Origin: Latescibacteria bacterium UBA6620
GTDB lineage: Bacteria; Latescibacterota; UBA2968
DNA length: 64,000 bases
Assembly: GCA_002433075.1 (NCBI GenBank)
Contig: DJHM01000044.1
Span: 62,001-126,000 of the forward strand
Direction of reading: 5' to 3'
Below, piece by piece: positions 57,358 to 64,000 of this stretch (within the stretch, counting starts at the first letter, position 1; the number at the start of each line of letters is the position of its first letter). A program made the translations under genes and the position numbers. The notes below the pieces were generated by a model. That model was not told the DNA's origin. It ran no database searches and saw only the letters and a list, made by a program, of their open reading frames with translations.

Positions 57358-57678
57358 TCAGGTCGCCCTGACGTTGTTGTTCTCCCCGTCGTAGCCTTCG
57401 ACAATGACTGATGAAATCATTTCGGACGCGCTCTTTCTGATTTCGGCGACGGGCTGGTACTCGGGGGAAGATCCGAACTCCTTGAGTCGATCCATCGAGG
57501 GAAATTCGATGATGACGAGGCGATTGGGCGTCCAGTCTCCGGCACGGATGGTGATGTCGCCCCCCCGGACGTGATAGCGTCCCCCGTAGCTCTCCACGAT
57601 GGCTCGGACTTGGTTGACGTATTCACCGTACTTCTCCGGATCCTGCACGCTGATGTCGCTGATGCTATAGACGGACAT
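57358..57678 (-). CDS. DUF1330-like ferredoxin-fold protein
   Basis: A 106-residue protein with the alpha/beta ferredoxin-like layout of DUF1330: MSVYSISDISVQDPEKYGEY, VRAIVESYGGRYHVRGGDIT near residue 30, NRLVIIEFPSMDRLKEFGSS near 58 and EYQPVAEIRKSASEMISSVI near 78. The family is of unknown function and sometimes linked to stress or monooxygenase-like folds. ATG 57678 follows CAGGAGA with good spacing; the longer frame back to 57894 overlaps a NUDIX remnant. It precedes the sulfatase gene on the same strand by 17 bases and is probably cotranscribed. Confidence 0.85.
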   Translation of the reverse strand: MSVYSISDISVQDPEKYGEYVNQVRAIVESYGGRYHVRGGDITIRAGDWTPNRLVIIEFPSMDRLKEFGSSPEYQPVAEIRKSASEMISSVIVEGYDGENNNVRAT

Positions 57679-57727
57679 AGGTTCTCCTGTAGAATAGTCG
57701 TTGATCAGCTCGTGAGAAGAACGGGCA

Positions 57728-57904
57728 CTACTCTTGTACCCCGTCAAGGAACACGGTCTGATTGTTCGAGGCCAGCCTTTCGAGGATGAAGGGGATTCTG
57801 GAGTCGTGACCGGGTGAGAGTGGGGGGAGTTCGTCGTGGGAGAAAAAACCGACCTCCGATGCTTCGATGGATGGGGTTGGATTCGGATCTCCAACCACTT
57901 TCAT
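57728..57904 (-). pseudogene. C-terminal NUDIX hydrolase remnant
   Basis: The 58-codon frame from ATG 57904 reads MKVVGDPNPTPSIEASE then VGFFSHDELPPLSPGHDS and ILERLASNNQTVFLDG, stop at 57728. It resembles the end of NUDIX hydrolases with an N-terminal helical domain (E-V-x-F-F-x-x-D-x-L-P-x-L-S). Upstream in the same frame a few more residues (ETDSDHLRELRLHSQ) may belong to it, but no NUDIX box is present. It is a fragment and the family assignment is moderately sure. Confidence 0.6.
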
Positions 57905-58170
57905 CTGAGAGTGCAGTCGTAGTTCACGGAGGTGATCTGAATCTGTTTCATTCGGTCTGGGCCGGTCTCAAATATTCAGAAAGGGTTCGCCGTCAAGGAA
58001 CCTGGAGGCTCGCCACGCAGCTCGAGGAAATTTCACGTGGTTCGGTTCATCCAGGGCGGCTTCAACTCGCCCATTAGCAAGGTGGGGAAAGGGATTCGTG
58101 GAGGTTGGGGTCGGGGGAACCGCATCCACGGGCCGATATCCTGACCCGGGATGCGTGGAGGATGCGGGGT
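57905..58170. other. 266-base stretch without an intact gene
   Basis: Every frame on both strands is interrupted. On the minus strand, short protein-like pieces such as NFLELRGEPPGSLTANPF are broken by stops, so this may be further degraded coding sequence related to the NUDIX remnant. No RNA gene, terminator or palindrome of note was found. The C-terminal end of purA begins at 58171. Confidence 0.4.
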
Positions 58171-59448
58171 CTATATGACGATCGTTTCCTCTCGGTCGGG
58201 GCCGACAGAGACGATGGAATAGGGGACACCCGAAAGTTCGGCGATCCGATCGAGATAGCGCTGTGCGTTTTCGGGCAGATCCGAGAAGTCACGCGCCCCG
58301 GTGGTGTCGGTCTGCCATCCCGGGAGGGTTTCGTAGACGGGTTCGCATTCGGCAAGGACGTTGAGGTCACCGGGGAAGTGGTCGACGCGCTCGCCGTGAC
58401 GCAGATAGTTTGTGCAGATCTTGATTTCCTCGAACGTGTCGAGGATGTCGAGACGAGTGACGGCGATGCTTGAGAGACCGTTGATGCGAACGGCCATCCG
58501 GACGATGACGAGATCCAGCCATCCGCATCGACGGGGACGGCCGGTGGTTGCGCCGTACTCGTGTCCGATGTCGCGGATACGGTTGCCGGTTTCGTCCAGG
58601 AGCTCGGTGGGGAACGGTCCGTTGCCGACCCGGGTAGTGTAGGCTTTGACGACGCCGACGACTTTGTCGACCCGGGTGGGACCGATACCGGCGCCCGTGC
58701 AGGCGCCCCCTGCCGTGGTGTTCGACGAGGTGACGTAGGGGTACGATCCGTGGTCGACGTCGAGAAGGGTCCCCTGAGAGCCCTCGAACAGGATGCCCTT
58801 TCCGGCTTCGATGGCTTCGTTCAGGTAGACGGAGGTGTCGACGACGAGGGACTTCATTCGCTCACCGTAGGCGACATACTCCTCGATGATGGGGGCTTCG
58901 TCGAGCGGCTCCGCCCCGTAGACTTTCGTGAGGATTTCGTTTTTCTCCGCCAGATTGGCCCGGACGCGGGTGGCAAGCACATCGGAGTTCACGGCGTCCA
59001 TTACCCGGATCCCCGTGGAGCGATTGATCTTGTCGTAGTAGGCTGGACCGATGCCCCGAAGGGTGGTGCCGATCGCGCCGGCGCCGCTCTTTTCCTCGCT
59101 GGCCTTCTCGATGGCCTTGTGATAGGGCATCACGATGTGTGTCCGCTCGCTGATGAACAGACGCCCCTCGGTGTTGATTCCCTTCTCGTCCAGTTCGTCG
59201 ATTTCCTGGAAGAGGGCGGCGGGTTCTAGAACGACGCCGTTTCCGATCACGCAGGTCTTGTCCGGGTGCACGATCCCGGCCGGGATCAGGTGGAAGACGA
59301 ACTCGAGATCGCCGACCTTGATCGTGTGGCCGGCATTGGCGCCCCCCTGATAGCGGACGACGACAGAGGCGTCAGTCGTGAGATAGTCGACGATTTTCGC
59401 CTTTCCCTCATCGCCCCACTGGGCACCCAGAACGATTGTTACCGACAT
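58171..59448 (-). CDS. purA: Adenylosuccinate synthetase
   Basis: A 425-residue GTP-dependent enzyme that converts IMP and aspartate to adenylosuccinate in AMP synthesis. The P-loop-like motif QWGDEGKAKIVDYLTTDA near residue 10 (usually GDEGKGK), the IMP and catalytic His region GGANAGHTIKVG near 37, and GTTLRGIGPAYYDKINRST near 127 are clear. LFEGSQGTLLDVDHGSYPY near 220 and ATTGRPRRCGWLDLVIVRMA near 300 are also diagnostic. The G-to-A change in GDEGKA is minor. GGAAGGGAAAGG precedes ATG 59448. serA lies upstream on the same strand across 106 bases, so an operon is possible but not tight. Confidence 0.95.
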   Translation of the reverse strand: MSVTIVLGAQWGDEGKAKIVDYLTTDASVVVRYQGGANAGHTIKVGDLEFVFHLIPAGIVHPDKTCVIGNGVVLEPAALFQEIDELDEKGINTEGRLFISERTHIVMPYHKAIEKASEEKSGAGAIGTTLRGIGPAYYDKINRSTGIRVMDAVNSDVLATRVRANLAEKNEILTKVYGAEPLDEAPIIEEYVAYGERMKSLVVDTSVYLNEAIEAGKGILFEGSQGTLLDVDHGSYPYVTSSNTTAGGACTGAGIGPTRVDKVVGVVKAYTTRVGNGPFPTELLDETGNRIRDIGHEYGATTGRPRRCGWLDLVIVRMAVRINGLSSIAVTRLDILDTFEEIKICTNYLRHGERVDHFPGDLNVLAECEPVYETLPGWQTDTTGARDFSDLPENAQRYLDRIAELSGVPYSIVSVGPDREETIVI

Positions 59449-59554
59449 AGCCTTTCCCTTCCGTGCTTCCCTGAGTCTCGAATTGAATTCACGTTCTGAA
59501 ACGGTCGAAGACGCTAGGAGTAGCTTCCGGCGCCTTTTTCCCGCGCGGTCGCGA

Positions 59555-61135
59555 TCAGAGTTCGACCTGCTTCGCCCACAGTACGAGCGGGTCCGACTCG
59601 ATCTTTTCGAGCACTTCTGACGTCACCGGTTCATCGATGTTGAAGACCATAATTGCATCGCCGCCTCGACTCTCGCGGCCGAGGGCCATATCGGCGATGT
59701 TGATGTTCTGCTTGGCAAGCAGCGTGCCCATCCACCCGACGACGCCGGGCTCGTCTTTGTTGCAGCAGATCAGCAGGTGACCTTCGAGCTTGGCCTTGAC
59801 TTCATACGCATCAATCCGGATCAGACGAGGATCCCGCTTGCCGAACACGGTCGCGGTCACGGTGGTGGTCTCGGTCGATGTTTCGGCCTGGACGGTGATG
59901 AGGTTGACGTAGTCCGGCTGATTCGTGCTGCGTCGTTCCTCGATCTGAACCCCGCGCTTGCGAGCGAAGATGGGCGCGTTCACGTAGGTCACGGGTTCGT
60001 TCGACAGTCCGGAGACCGCGCCTTTCAATACTGCGGCCGTCATCGGGGAGGTCGCGTGTTCGAGGATTTCACCCTGATAGTCGATGGTCATTTTCTTCAG
60101 CGATCCGTCGCTGAGCTGGGCGATCAACGCGCCGACCCGATCGCCAAGGACCATATACGGCTGAATGGCGTCGAACATCTCGGGGTCGACGGCGGGCAGA
60201 TTAATGGCGCCCTGGACAGGGTTTCCCTTGAGGGCGTCGAGGACCGATACGGCAATCTGTCTGGCCACTTTCTCCTGAGCTTCGTGCGTCGAGGCGCCGA
60301 GGTGGGGCGTGCAGATGACCTCTTCGCGCATCGCGAGCGGGTAGTCGGGCGGCGGCGGTTCGACTTCGAACACATCGAGGGCGGCGCCTGCGACCTTGCC
60401 GCTCTCGATTCCGCGCAGGAGTGCGGCATCCTCGACGAGCCCACCCCGGGCACAGTTGAGAATGCGAACCCCGTCTTTGCACCGGGCGATGGCGTCGTCG
60501 TCGATGACGTGGCGCGTTTCCTTGATGAGGGGCGCGTGGAGCGTGATGTAGTCGGAAGCAGCGAAGATTTCGTCGTTCGAAGCGAGCTGAATCTGATTCT
60601 GCTCGGCCATCTCCGATGAAAACACCGGGTCGAAAGCGATGACACGCATCCCGAAGGCGCGAGCCCGGTGTGCCACCTGTAGTCCGACGCGGCCGACGCC
60701 GATGATGCCGAGTACCTTGCCCTCGAGTTCGACCCCGGTGTAGGACCGGCGATCCCACTTGCCGGACCGGATGGAAGCAGTGGCCTGGGGGATATTCCGG
60801 GAAAGGGCGAGCATCATCGCCACCGTGTGTTCGGCCGTGGAAATGGTGTTGCCGCCGGGGGCGTTGAGAACAACGATGCCGCGTTCGGTGGCGGCGTCGA
60901 TATCGATGTTATCCACGCCTGCCCCTGCTCTGCCGATGGCCCGCAGGGAGGTACCGGCGGATATGAGGTCGCGAGTGACTTGCGTCGCGCTTCGGACGAT
61001 GAGTCCGTCGTACTTTCCGATGACGGAGAGAAGCTCATCCGAGGATAGACCGGGATTCGCGTTGACCTGGATGCCGTCTCCCGTCAGGGCGTCCTGCCAG
61101 CCGTCTGAGAGAGCGTCTGCAATGAGAATGTTCAT
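59555..61135 (-). CDS. serA: D-3-phosphoglycerate dehydrogenase, long (ASB plus ACT) type
   Basis: A 526-residue NAD enzyme that makes 3-phosphohydroxypyruvate, the first step of serine synthesis. NAD motif VLGIIGVGRVGLQVAHRARA near residue 147, catalytic Arg in ILNCARGGLVEDAALLRG near 230, Glu in LDVFEVEPPPPDYPLAMREE near 258 and His in ICTPHLGASTHEAQEKVARQ near 278. An intervening ASB domain (about 310-440) and a C-terminal ACT domain (VGWMGTLLAKQNINIADMAL near 475) make it the long, possibly serine-regulated form. AGGA precedes ATG 61135. It lies 45 bases after the class V aminotransferase gene, which could process serine-pathway intermediates. Confidence 0.95.
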   Translation of the reverse strand: MNILIADALSDGWQDALTGDGIQVNANPGLSSDELLSVIGKYDGLIVRSATQVTRDLISAGTSLRAIGRAGAGVDNIDIDAATERGIVVLNAPGGNTISTAEHTVAMMLALSRNIPQATASIRSGKWDRRSYTGVELEGKVLGIIGVGRVGLQVAHRARAFGMRVIAFDPVFSSEMAEQNQIQLASNDEIFAASDYITLHAPLIKETRHVIDDDAIARCKDGVRILNCARGGLVEDAALLRGIESGKVAGAALDVFEVEPPPPDYPLAMREEVICTPHLGASTHEAQEKVARQIAVSVLDALKGNPVQGAINLPAVDPEMFDAIQPYMVLGDRVGALIAQLSDGSLKKMTIDYQGEILEHATSPMTAAVLKGAVSGLSNEPVTYVNAPIFARKRGVQIEERRSTNQPDYVNLITVQAETSTETTTVTATVFGKRDPRLIRIDAYEVKAKLEGHLLICCNKDEPGVVGWMGTLLAKQNINIADMALGRESRGGDAIMVFNIDEPVTSEVLEKIESDPLVLWAKQVEL

Positions 61136-61180
61136 AATTCCTGGCGATGCAAACCGGTACCTGGTAGAGCCGGACGGTGT

Positions 61181-62305
61181 CTATTTCTTCAATACGTCTC
61201 TTGCGCTGGTCACGCCTGCTCCGACTTCGATATCGCCGCCCATATCGGACAGGACCGTTTCGATGGCTTCGATCCCGGCGAGAAGATCCTCGTCAACGAC
61301 GTAGCCGAGGTTGGACACCCGCAGGATACGTCCCCGGAGGTGTGCGAGGCCTCCGCCGACGACGACACCGTGCTGTTCCCGCAGACGGGTCATCACCTCC
61401 AGACCGTCAATCGTCTCCGGAAGACCGATGGAGGTCAGGACGTTCGATGGTCTTTCGGCAAAAAGGTCGAGACCGAGCGCGTTGGTGGCCGCTCTCGCCG
61501 CAGATGCCTGACGTGCGTGTCGTTCCCAGATGCTGTCGATGCCTTCCTCGCCGATGGCGTCGAGGGCGGCGCGGGCTCCGACCAGCAGGGTGACGGGCAG
61601 CGTGAACGGCCCGCGACCCTCTTCGAGCGATTGGCGATACTCCGACAGATCCAGGTAGTGCTTTGGGAGCGTCGAGCGCTCCGAGGCTTTACCCGCTTTC
61701 GGGCCGAACGCAATGATCGCGAAACCGGGCGGGACCATCAGGCCTTTTTGCGAGGCGGTCACCGCCACATCGACACCCCAGTCGTCGGTGGGCAGTGGAT
61801 GCGCGCACACGCTGGAGACACCGTCGACGATGAGCAGGGCGTCGGTCCCTGAAACGATCTTGCCAATCGCCTCGATGTCGTGCAACACGCCGGTCGATGT
61901 CTCTGAATGGGTCGCCAGTACGGCTCTGGCGGATGGATTCGCGACGAGAGCCGCTCTTACGCAATCTGGATCGACCGCCTTTCCCCACTCTGCCTCGACG
62001 ATGACCACGTCGATGCCGTAAGCCTCGCAGATCTTGTCCCACCGCAGCCCGAAGTTCCCCGCTCGGGCGACGATAACCGAGTCCCCCGGGGAAAGCGTGT
62101 TGACGACGGCGGCCTCCATTGCTCCCGTGCCGGATGTTGACAGGAGGTAGACGTCGTGCCCTGTGGGGAATACCCGTTTAACATCCTCGACGATGCCGGT
62201 GAGGAGCGCCGGAAAATCGGGCCCACGATGGTAAACGAGCGGACCCGCCATCGCCGTCTGCACCCGATTCGGAATCGGGGTAGGCCCGGGAATGAGGAGG
62301 ATCAT
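61181..62305 (-). CDS. Class V aminotransferase (serine/alanine-glyoxylate aminotransferase-like)
   Basis: A 374-residue PLP enzyme. The family opening LIPGPTPIPNRVQTAM, LVYHRGPDFPALLTGIV and LLSTSGTGAMEAAVVNTLSP near residue 53 and LATHSETSTGVLHDIEAIGK near 125 are diagnostic. LLIVDGVSSVCAHPLPTDDW near 155 and the Schiff-base Lys in VAVTASQKGLMVPPGFAII near 185 complete the fold. It resembles SgaA-type serine-glyoxylate, alanine-glyoxylate and phosphoserine-related enzymes; substrate choice is inference. Position just before serA suggests a role in serine metabolism, perhaps supplying the missing SerC step. There is no good SD before ATG 62305. A 141-base gap follows to the next gene upstream. 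Confidence 0.88.
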   Translation of the reverse strand: MILLIPGPTPIPNRVQTAMAGPLVYHRGPDFPALLTGIVEDVKRVFPTGHDVYLLSTSGTGAMEAAVVNTLSPGDSVIVARAGNFGLRWDKICEAYGIDVVIVEAEWGKAVDPDCVRAALVANPSARAVLATHSETSTGVLHDIEAIGKIVSGTDALLIVDGVSSVCAHPLPTDDWGVDVAVTASQKGLMVPPGFAIIAFGPKAGKASERSTLPKHYLDLSEYRQSLEEGRGPFTLPVTLLVGARAALDAIGEEGIDSIWERHARQASAARAATNALGLDLFAERPSNVLTSIGLPETIDGLEVMTRLREQHGVVVGGGLAHLRGRILRVSNLGYVVDEDLLAGIEAIETVLSDMGGDIEVGAGVTSARDVLKK

Positions 62306-62446
62306 GTGGACATTGAAGATTTCAGATAGAGCACGTTCTGATCTCGCGGCGCTCGTGATTGGTGCGATGGTGTTCTAACTGTCGACAATGAACTCGGGCC
62401 GCGATCTGAGCACACGTTCTATTCCCACATCATCAATTCTCAATGT

Positions 62447-63556
62447 CTAGTGTCCTCTGGCGTCGATGGGCCAGGTTTCGCTCCAGTTTCCATTGTCGTC
62501 GATGACAAAGGCTTCATCCCAGAGGTTGACGGTCGTGCATACGTGGGCGGGCACGAGGTAGAGTGCGTCTCCGACCCGTGGTGGTTTGTGACCTTTGGGC
62601 CACCGCAGGAGCTGGTGCTCTTCGTTCCGGATGAGGAACTCGGGCTGGTCGTCGAGCCCCAGGATGCGAAAATGAGGGGCGACGGTATCGGGCGCCACGG
62701 CTTTGTTTCCGGCGTCGAGGGTGACGAGGTCCTTGTCGGGGCGACTGATGACGCGGGAGACGACGATCGCGGCCCATTCGAACGGGAAGTCGAGGACGTC
62801 GCCGTAACCCGTGTCCCAGAGCGTCCAGGTGCCTGGAGAGACGTTGTCGACGCTCCCCTGGCGGGCGGTGACGTCGAAGCCCCGCGATCCGGATGCGACG
62901 ACCTCGTTGACGGGGATGGCGGCCTGCTCGATGAGGCTGCGCGTCTCTGTGGCGAGGTCGATCGATGTCTGGGCTGCGGCCTGACGAAGTTCGTCGGTGT
63001 CACCGGCGACGTGGCCGTCGTAGACGTGGAGCCCCTCGAAGGTCAGGCCCGGCGCATCGTGAATCAGTCTGGCCAGGCGCAGGGCGGGATCGCCGGGTTG
63101 TGCGCCCGTGCGGTTGAGGCCGGTGTTGAGGTCGATGAGGATGCCGACGGTCACTTCGGCCGCCTGGCACGCTTCGCTGAGGAGGGCGATGGCGCCGGGA
63201 TCGTCCGCAATGACCTTGAATGTCACGTCGGGATGCGTGTGACGCAGTTCGATTACACGGTGCACCTGAGGCCCGACGATGTGATAGGCGATGACGATGT
63301 CTTTCGCCCCGATGCTGGCCAGCATCCCGGCTTCCCTGGGCGTAGCGCACTTGAACTTGGTGACGCCCGCAGCCATCTCCATTCGGGCGATCTGGGACAT
63401 CTTGTGCGTTTTGATGTGTGGCCGCAGGCCCTCGTACCCGCCGACGATTTCGCCAACGGTCCGGATGTTGTGCTCGATGAATCGCGGATAGATCACGAGG
63501 GCAGGCGACGGCACTTCGTCGATGTTGGCGATCAGATAATCAGCGAGAGACGACAT
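62447..63556 (-). CDS. Alanine-racemase-fold D-threonine aldolase / D-serine dehydratase-like protein
   Basis: A 369-residue fold-type III PLP enzyme. The PLP Lys is in GLRPHIKTHKMSQIARMEM near residue 52. AGVTKFKCATPREAGMLASI near 70, VGILIDLNTGLNRTGAQPGD near 140 and FEGLHVYDGHVAGDTDELRQ near 175 give the barrel. The C-terminal domain ends with the metal-site motif LVPAHVCTTVNLWDEAFVID near 335 (His and Cys). It acts on D-threonine, D-serine or related beta-hydroxy amino acids. ATG 63556 overlaps the end of engB by 17 bases; the longer frame back to 63628 lies within engB. Confidence 0.88.
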   Translation of the reverse strand: MSSLADYLIANIDEVPSPALVIYPRFIEHNIRTVGEIVGGYEGLRPHIKTHKMSQIARMEMAAGVTKFKCATPREAGMLASIGAKDIVIAYHIVGPQVHRVIELRHTHPDVTFKVIADDPGAIALLSEACQAAEVTVGILIDLNTGLNRTGAQPGDPALRLARLIHDAPGLTFEGLHVYDGHVAGDTDELRQAAAQTSIDLATETRSLIEQAAIPVNEVVASGSRGFDVTARQGSVDNVSPGTWTLWDTGYGDVLDFPFEWAAIVVSRVISRPDKDLVTLDAGNKAVAPDTVAPHFRILGLDDQPEFLIRNEEHQLLRWPKGHKPPRVGDALYLVPAHVCTTVNLWDEAFVIDDNGNWSETWPIDARGH

Positions 63557-64000
63557 CTTCGATCCAGGCGAGAAGTTCGTGACGACCGGCTCCGGTCGTG
63601 GCGGAAAACGGCAGGATCGGGATGTCACCGACCTGCGAGACGATACGATCTGTGTCCGAAAGGCGTTTCCGAAGCTTGTTCTTCGACAGCTTGTCGATTT
63701 TCGTGGCCACGAGGAGGAAACGACGGTCGCCGTGGGTGAGAAAGTCGATCATATCGAGGTCCTCAGGCGTGGGGTCGTGGCGCGCATCGATCAGGTGAAC
63801 GATGCCCCGCAACTTCTGGCTCGTTTCGAGGTAACCGTTGATCAATGCCGCCCATTGGTTGCGTTCGGACTTCGAACGTTTCGCGAACCCGTAGCCGGGC
63901 AGGTCGACGAAATGCAGATTCCGGTTGATCAGATAGAAGTTGAGCGTGCGCGTCTTGCCAGGGGTGTTGCTCGTCTGGGCGAGCGACTTCCTCCCCATCA
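63540..64000 (-). CDS. engB: Ribosome-biogenesis GTPase EngB (YsxC), N-terminus off the window
   Basis: The visible 153 residues are the middle and end of the YihA/EngB GTPase. GRKSLAQTSNTPGKTRTLNF holds the switch I region, LHFVDLPGYGFAKRSKSER is G3 (DxPG), LLVATKIDKLSKNKLRKRL near the centre is G4 (TKxD), and LPFSATTGAGRHELLAWIED is G5 (SAxxGxG). EngB acts in large-subunit assembly. The ATG at 63998 is an internal Met: the P-loop segment (GxxxxGKS) should lie in the bases just beyond 64000. The gene ends at 63540 and overlaps the D-threonine-aldolase-like start by 17 bases. Confidence 0.93.
   Translation of the reverse strand, partial: MGRKSLAQTSNTPGKTRTLNFYLINRNLHFVDLPGYGFAKRSKSERNQWAALINGYLETSQKLRGIVHLIDARHDPTPEDLDMIDFLTHGDRRFLLVATKIDKLSKNKLRKRLSDTDRIVSQVGDIPILPFSATTGAGRHELLAWIEDVVSR

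Noticed and set aside
62450..63739. 429-codon plus ORF opposite the D-threonine-aldolase-like gene
   Set aside because: Shadow; the minus strand has the PLP Lys and metal motifs.
1..64000. tRNA, rRNA, CRISPR, phage or transposase genes
   Set aside because: Scanned for T-loop motifs, regular spaced repeats and transposase-like proteins; none was convincing.

Overview
The window is about 60% GC, densely coded on both strands, and carries no rRNA, tRNA, phage, transposase or CRISPR. The mix of phytanoyl-CoA-type dioxygenases, sulfatases, a PmoA-like protein, sialidase and GH43-like propellers, a SprA-related putative metalloprotease, beta-barrel proteins ending in an aromatic residue and a lipoprotein suggests a Gram-negative free-living or particle-associated bacterium. 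By gene style it resembles Latescibacterota, Poribacteria or a related FCB/PVC-type lineage. That assignment is inferred from gene content only; no marker phylogeny was possible.

Layout. 1-1.9 kb: a truncated GH43-like propeller and a sialidase-like propeller. 2.0-7.2 kb: an NADP oxidoreductase, three PhyH-type dioxygenases and an FG-GAP lipoprotein. 7.3-8.9 kb: an alpha/alpha-barrel-like secreted protein gene kept in one frame but broken by four stop codons. 8.9-17.9 kb: a tight six-gene minus-strand run (deacetylase-like, APC permease with EIIA and RCK_C tails, AGE-like epimerase, GDPD, APC permease with two Usp tails, branched-chain aminotransferase). 18-30.5 kb: response regulator, amidohydrolase, a frameshifted DUF1761 gene, pyrE, VanZ-like, sulfatase, cysteine synthase, YeiH exporter, penicillin acylase, SGNH/TPR protein and PmoA-like protein. 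30.7-36.0 kb: GAPDH facing a 2-oxoacid dehydrogenase operon (E2, Zn-alcohol dehydrogenase, E1 alpha, E1 beta). 36.2-47.1 kb: a catalytically dead-looking 5'-nucleotidase fused to a probable outer-membrane barrel, moaB, a frameshifted SprA-like gene, a sugar isomerase, an unusual transketolase, an outer-membrane protein, a DUF3047 protein and an amidohydrolase. 47.2-52.2 kb: ferredoxin, a conserved-looking unknown, a long sulfite/nitrite reductase, moaA and a pentapeptide protein. 52.4-58.2 kb: an M28 peptidase and then a decaying stretch (MacB-like, GNAT, sulfatase tail, NUDIX remnant). 58.2-64 kb: purA, serA, a class V aminotransferase, a D-threonine-aldolase-like protein and the partial GTPase gene engB.

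How genes fit together. Sulfatases can release sulfate, and the siroheme reductase with its ferredoxin and cysteine synthase could assimilate it, with YeiH as a putative export valve. serA and the class V aminotransferase suggest serine/glyoxylate chemistry. GAPDH and the E1/E2 complex belong to central carbon flow, but no E3 lies in the window.

The least expected features are the metal-site-less 5'-nucleotidase/barrel fusion, the two APC transporters with different regulatory tails in one operon, the extended sulfite reductase with an unknown partner and its own well-formed promoter, and a cluster of genes broken by in-frame nonsense codons or tiny indels (mostly explicable as C-to-T changes). 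At least two families of short dispersed palindromic repeats sit between genes, one of them next to dioxygenase genes three times out of four.
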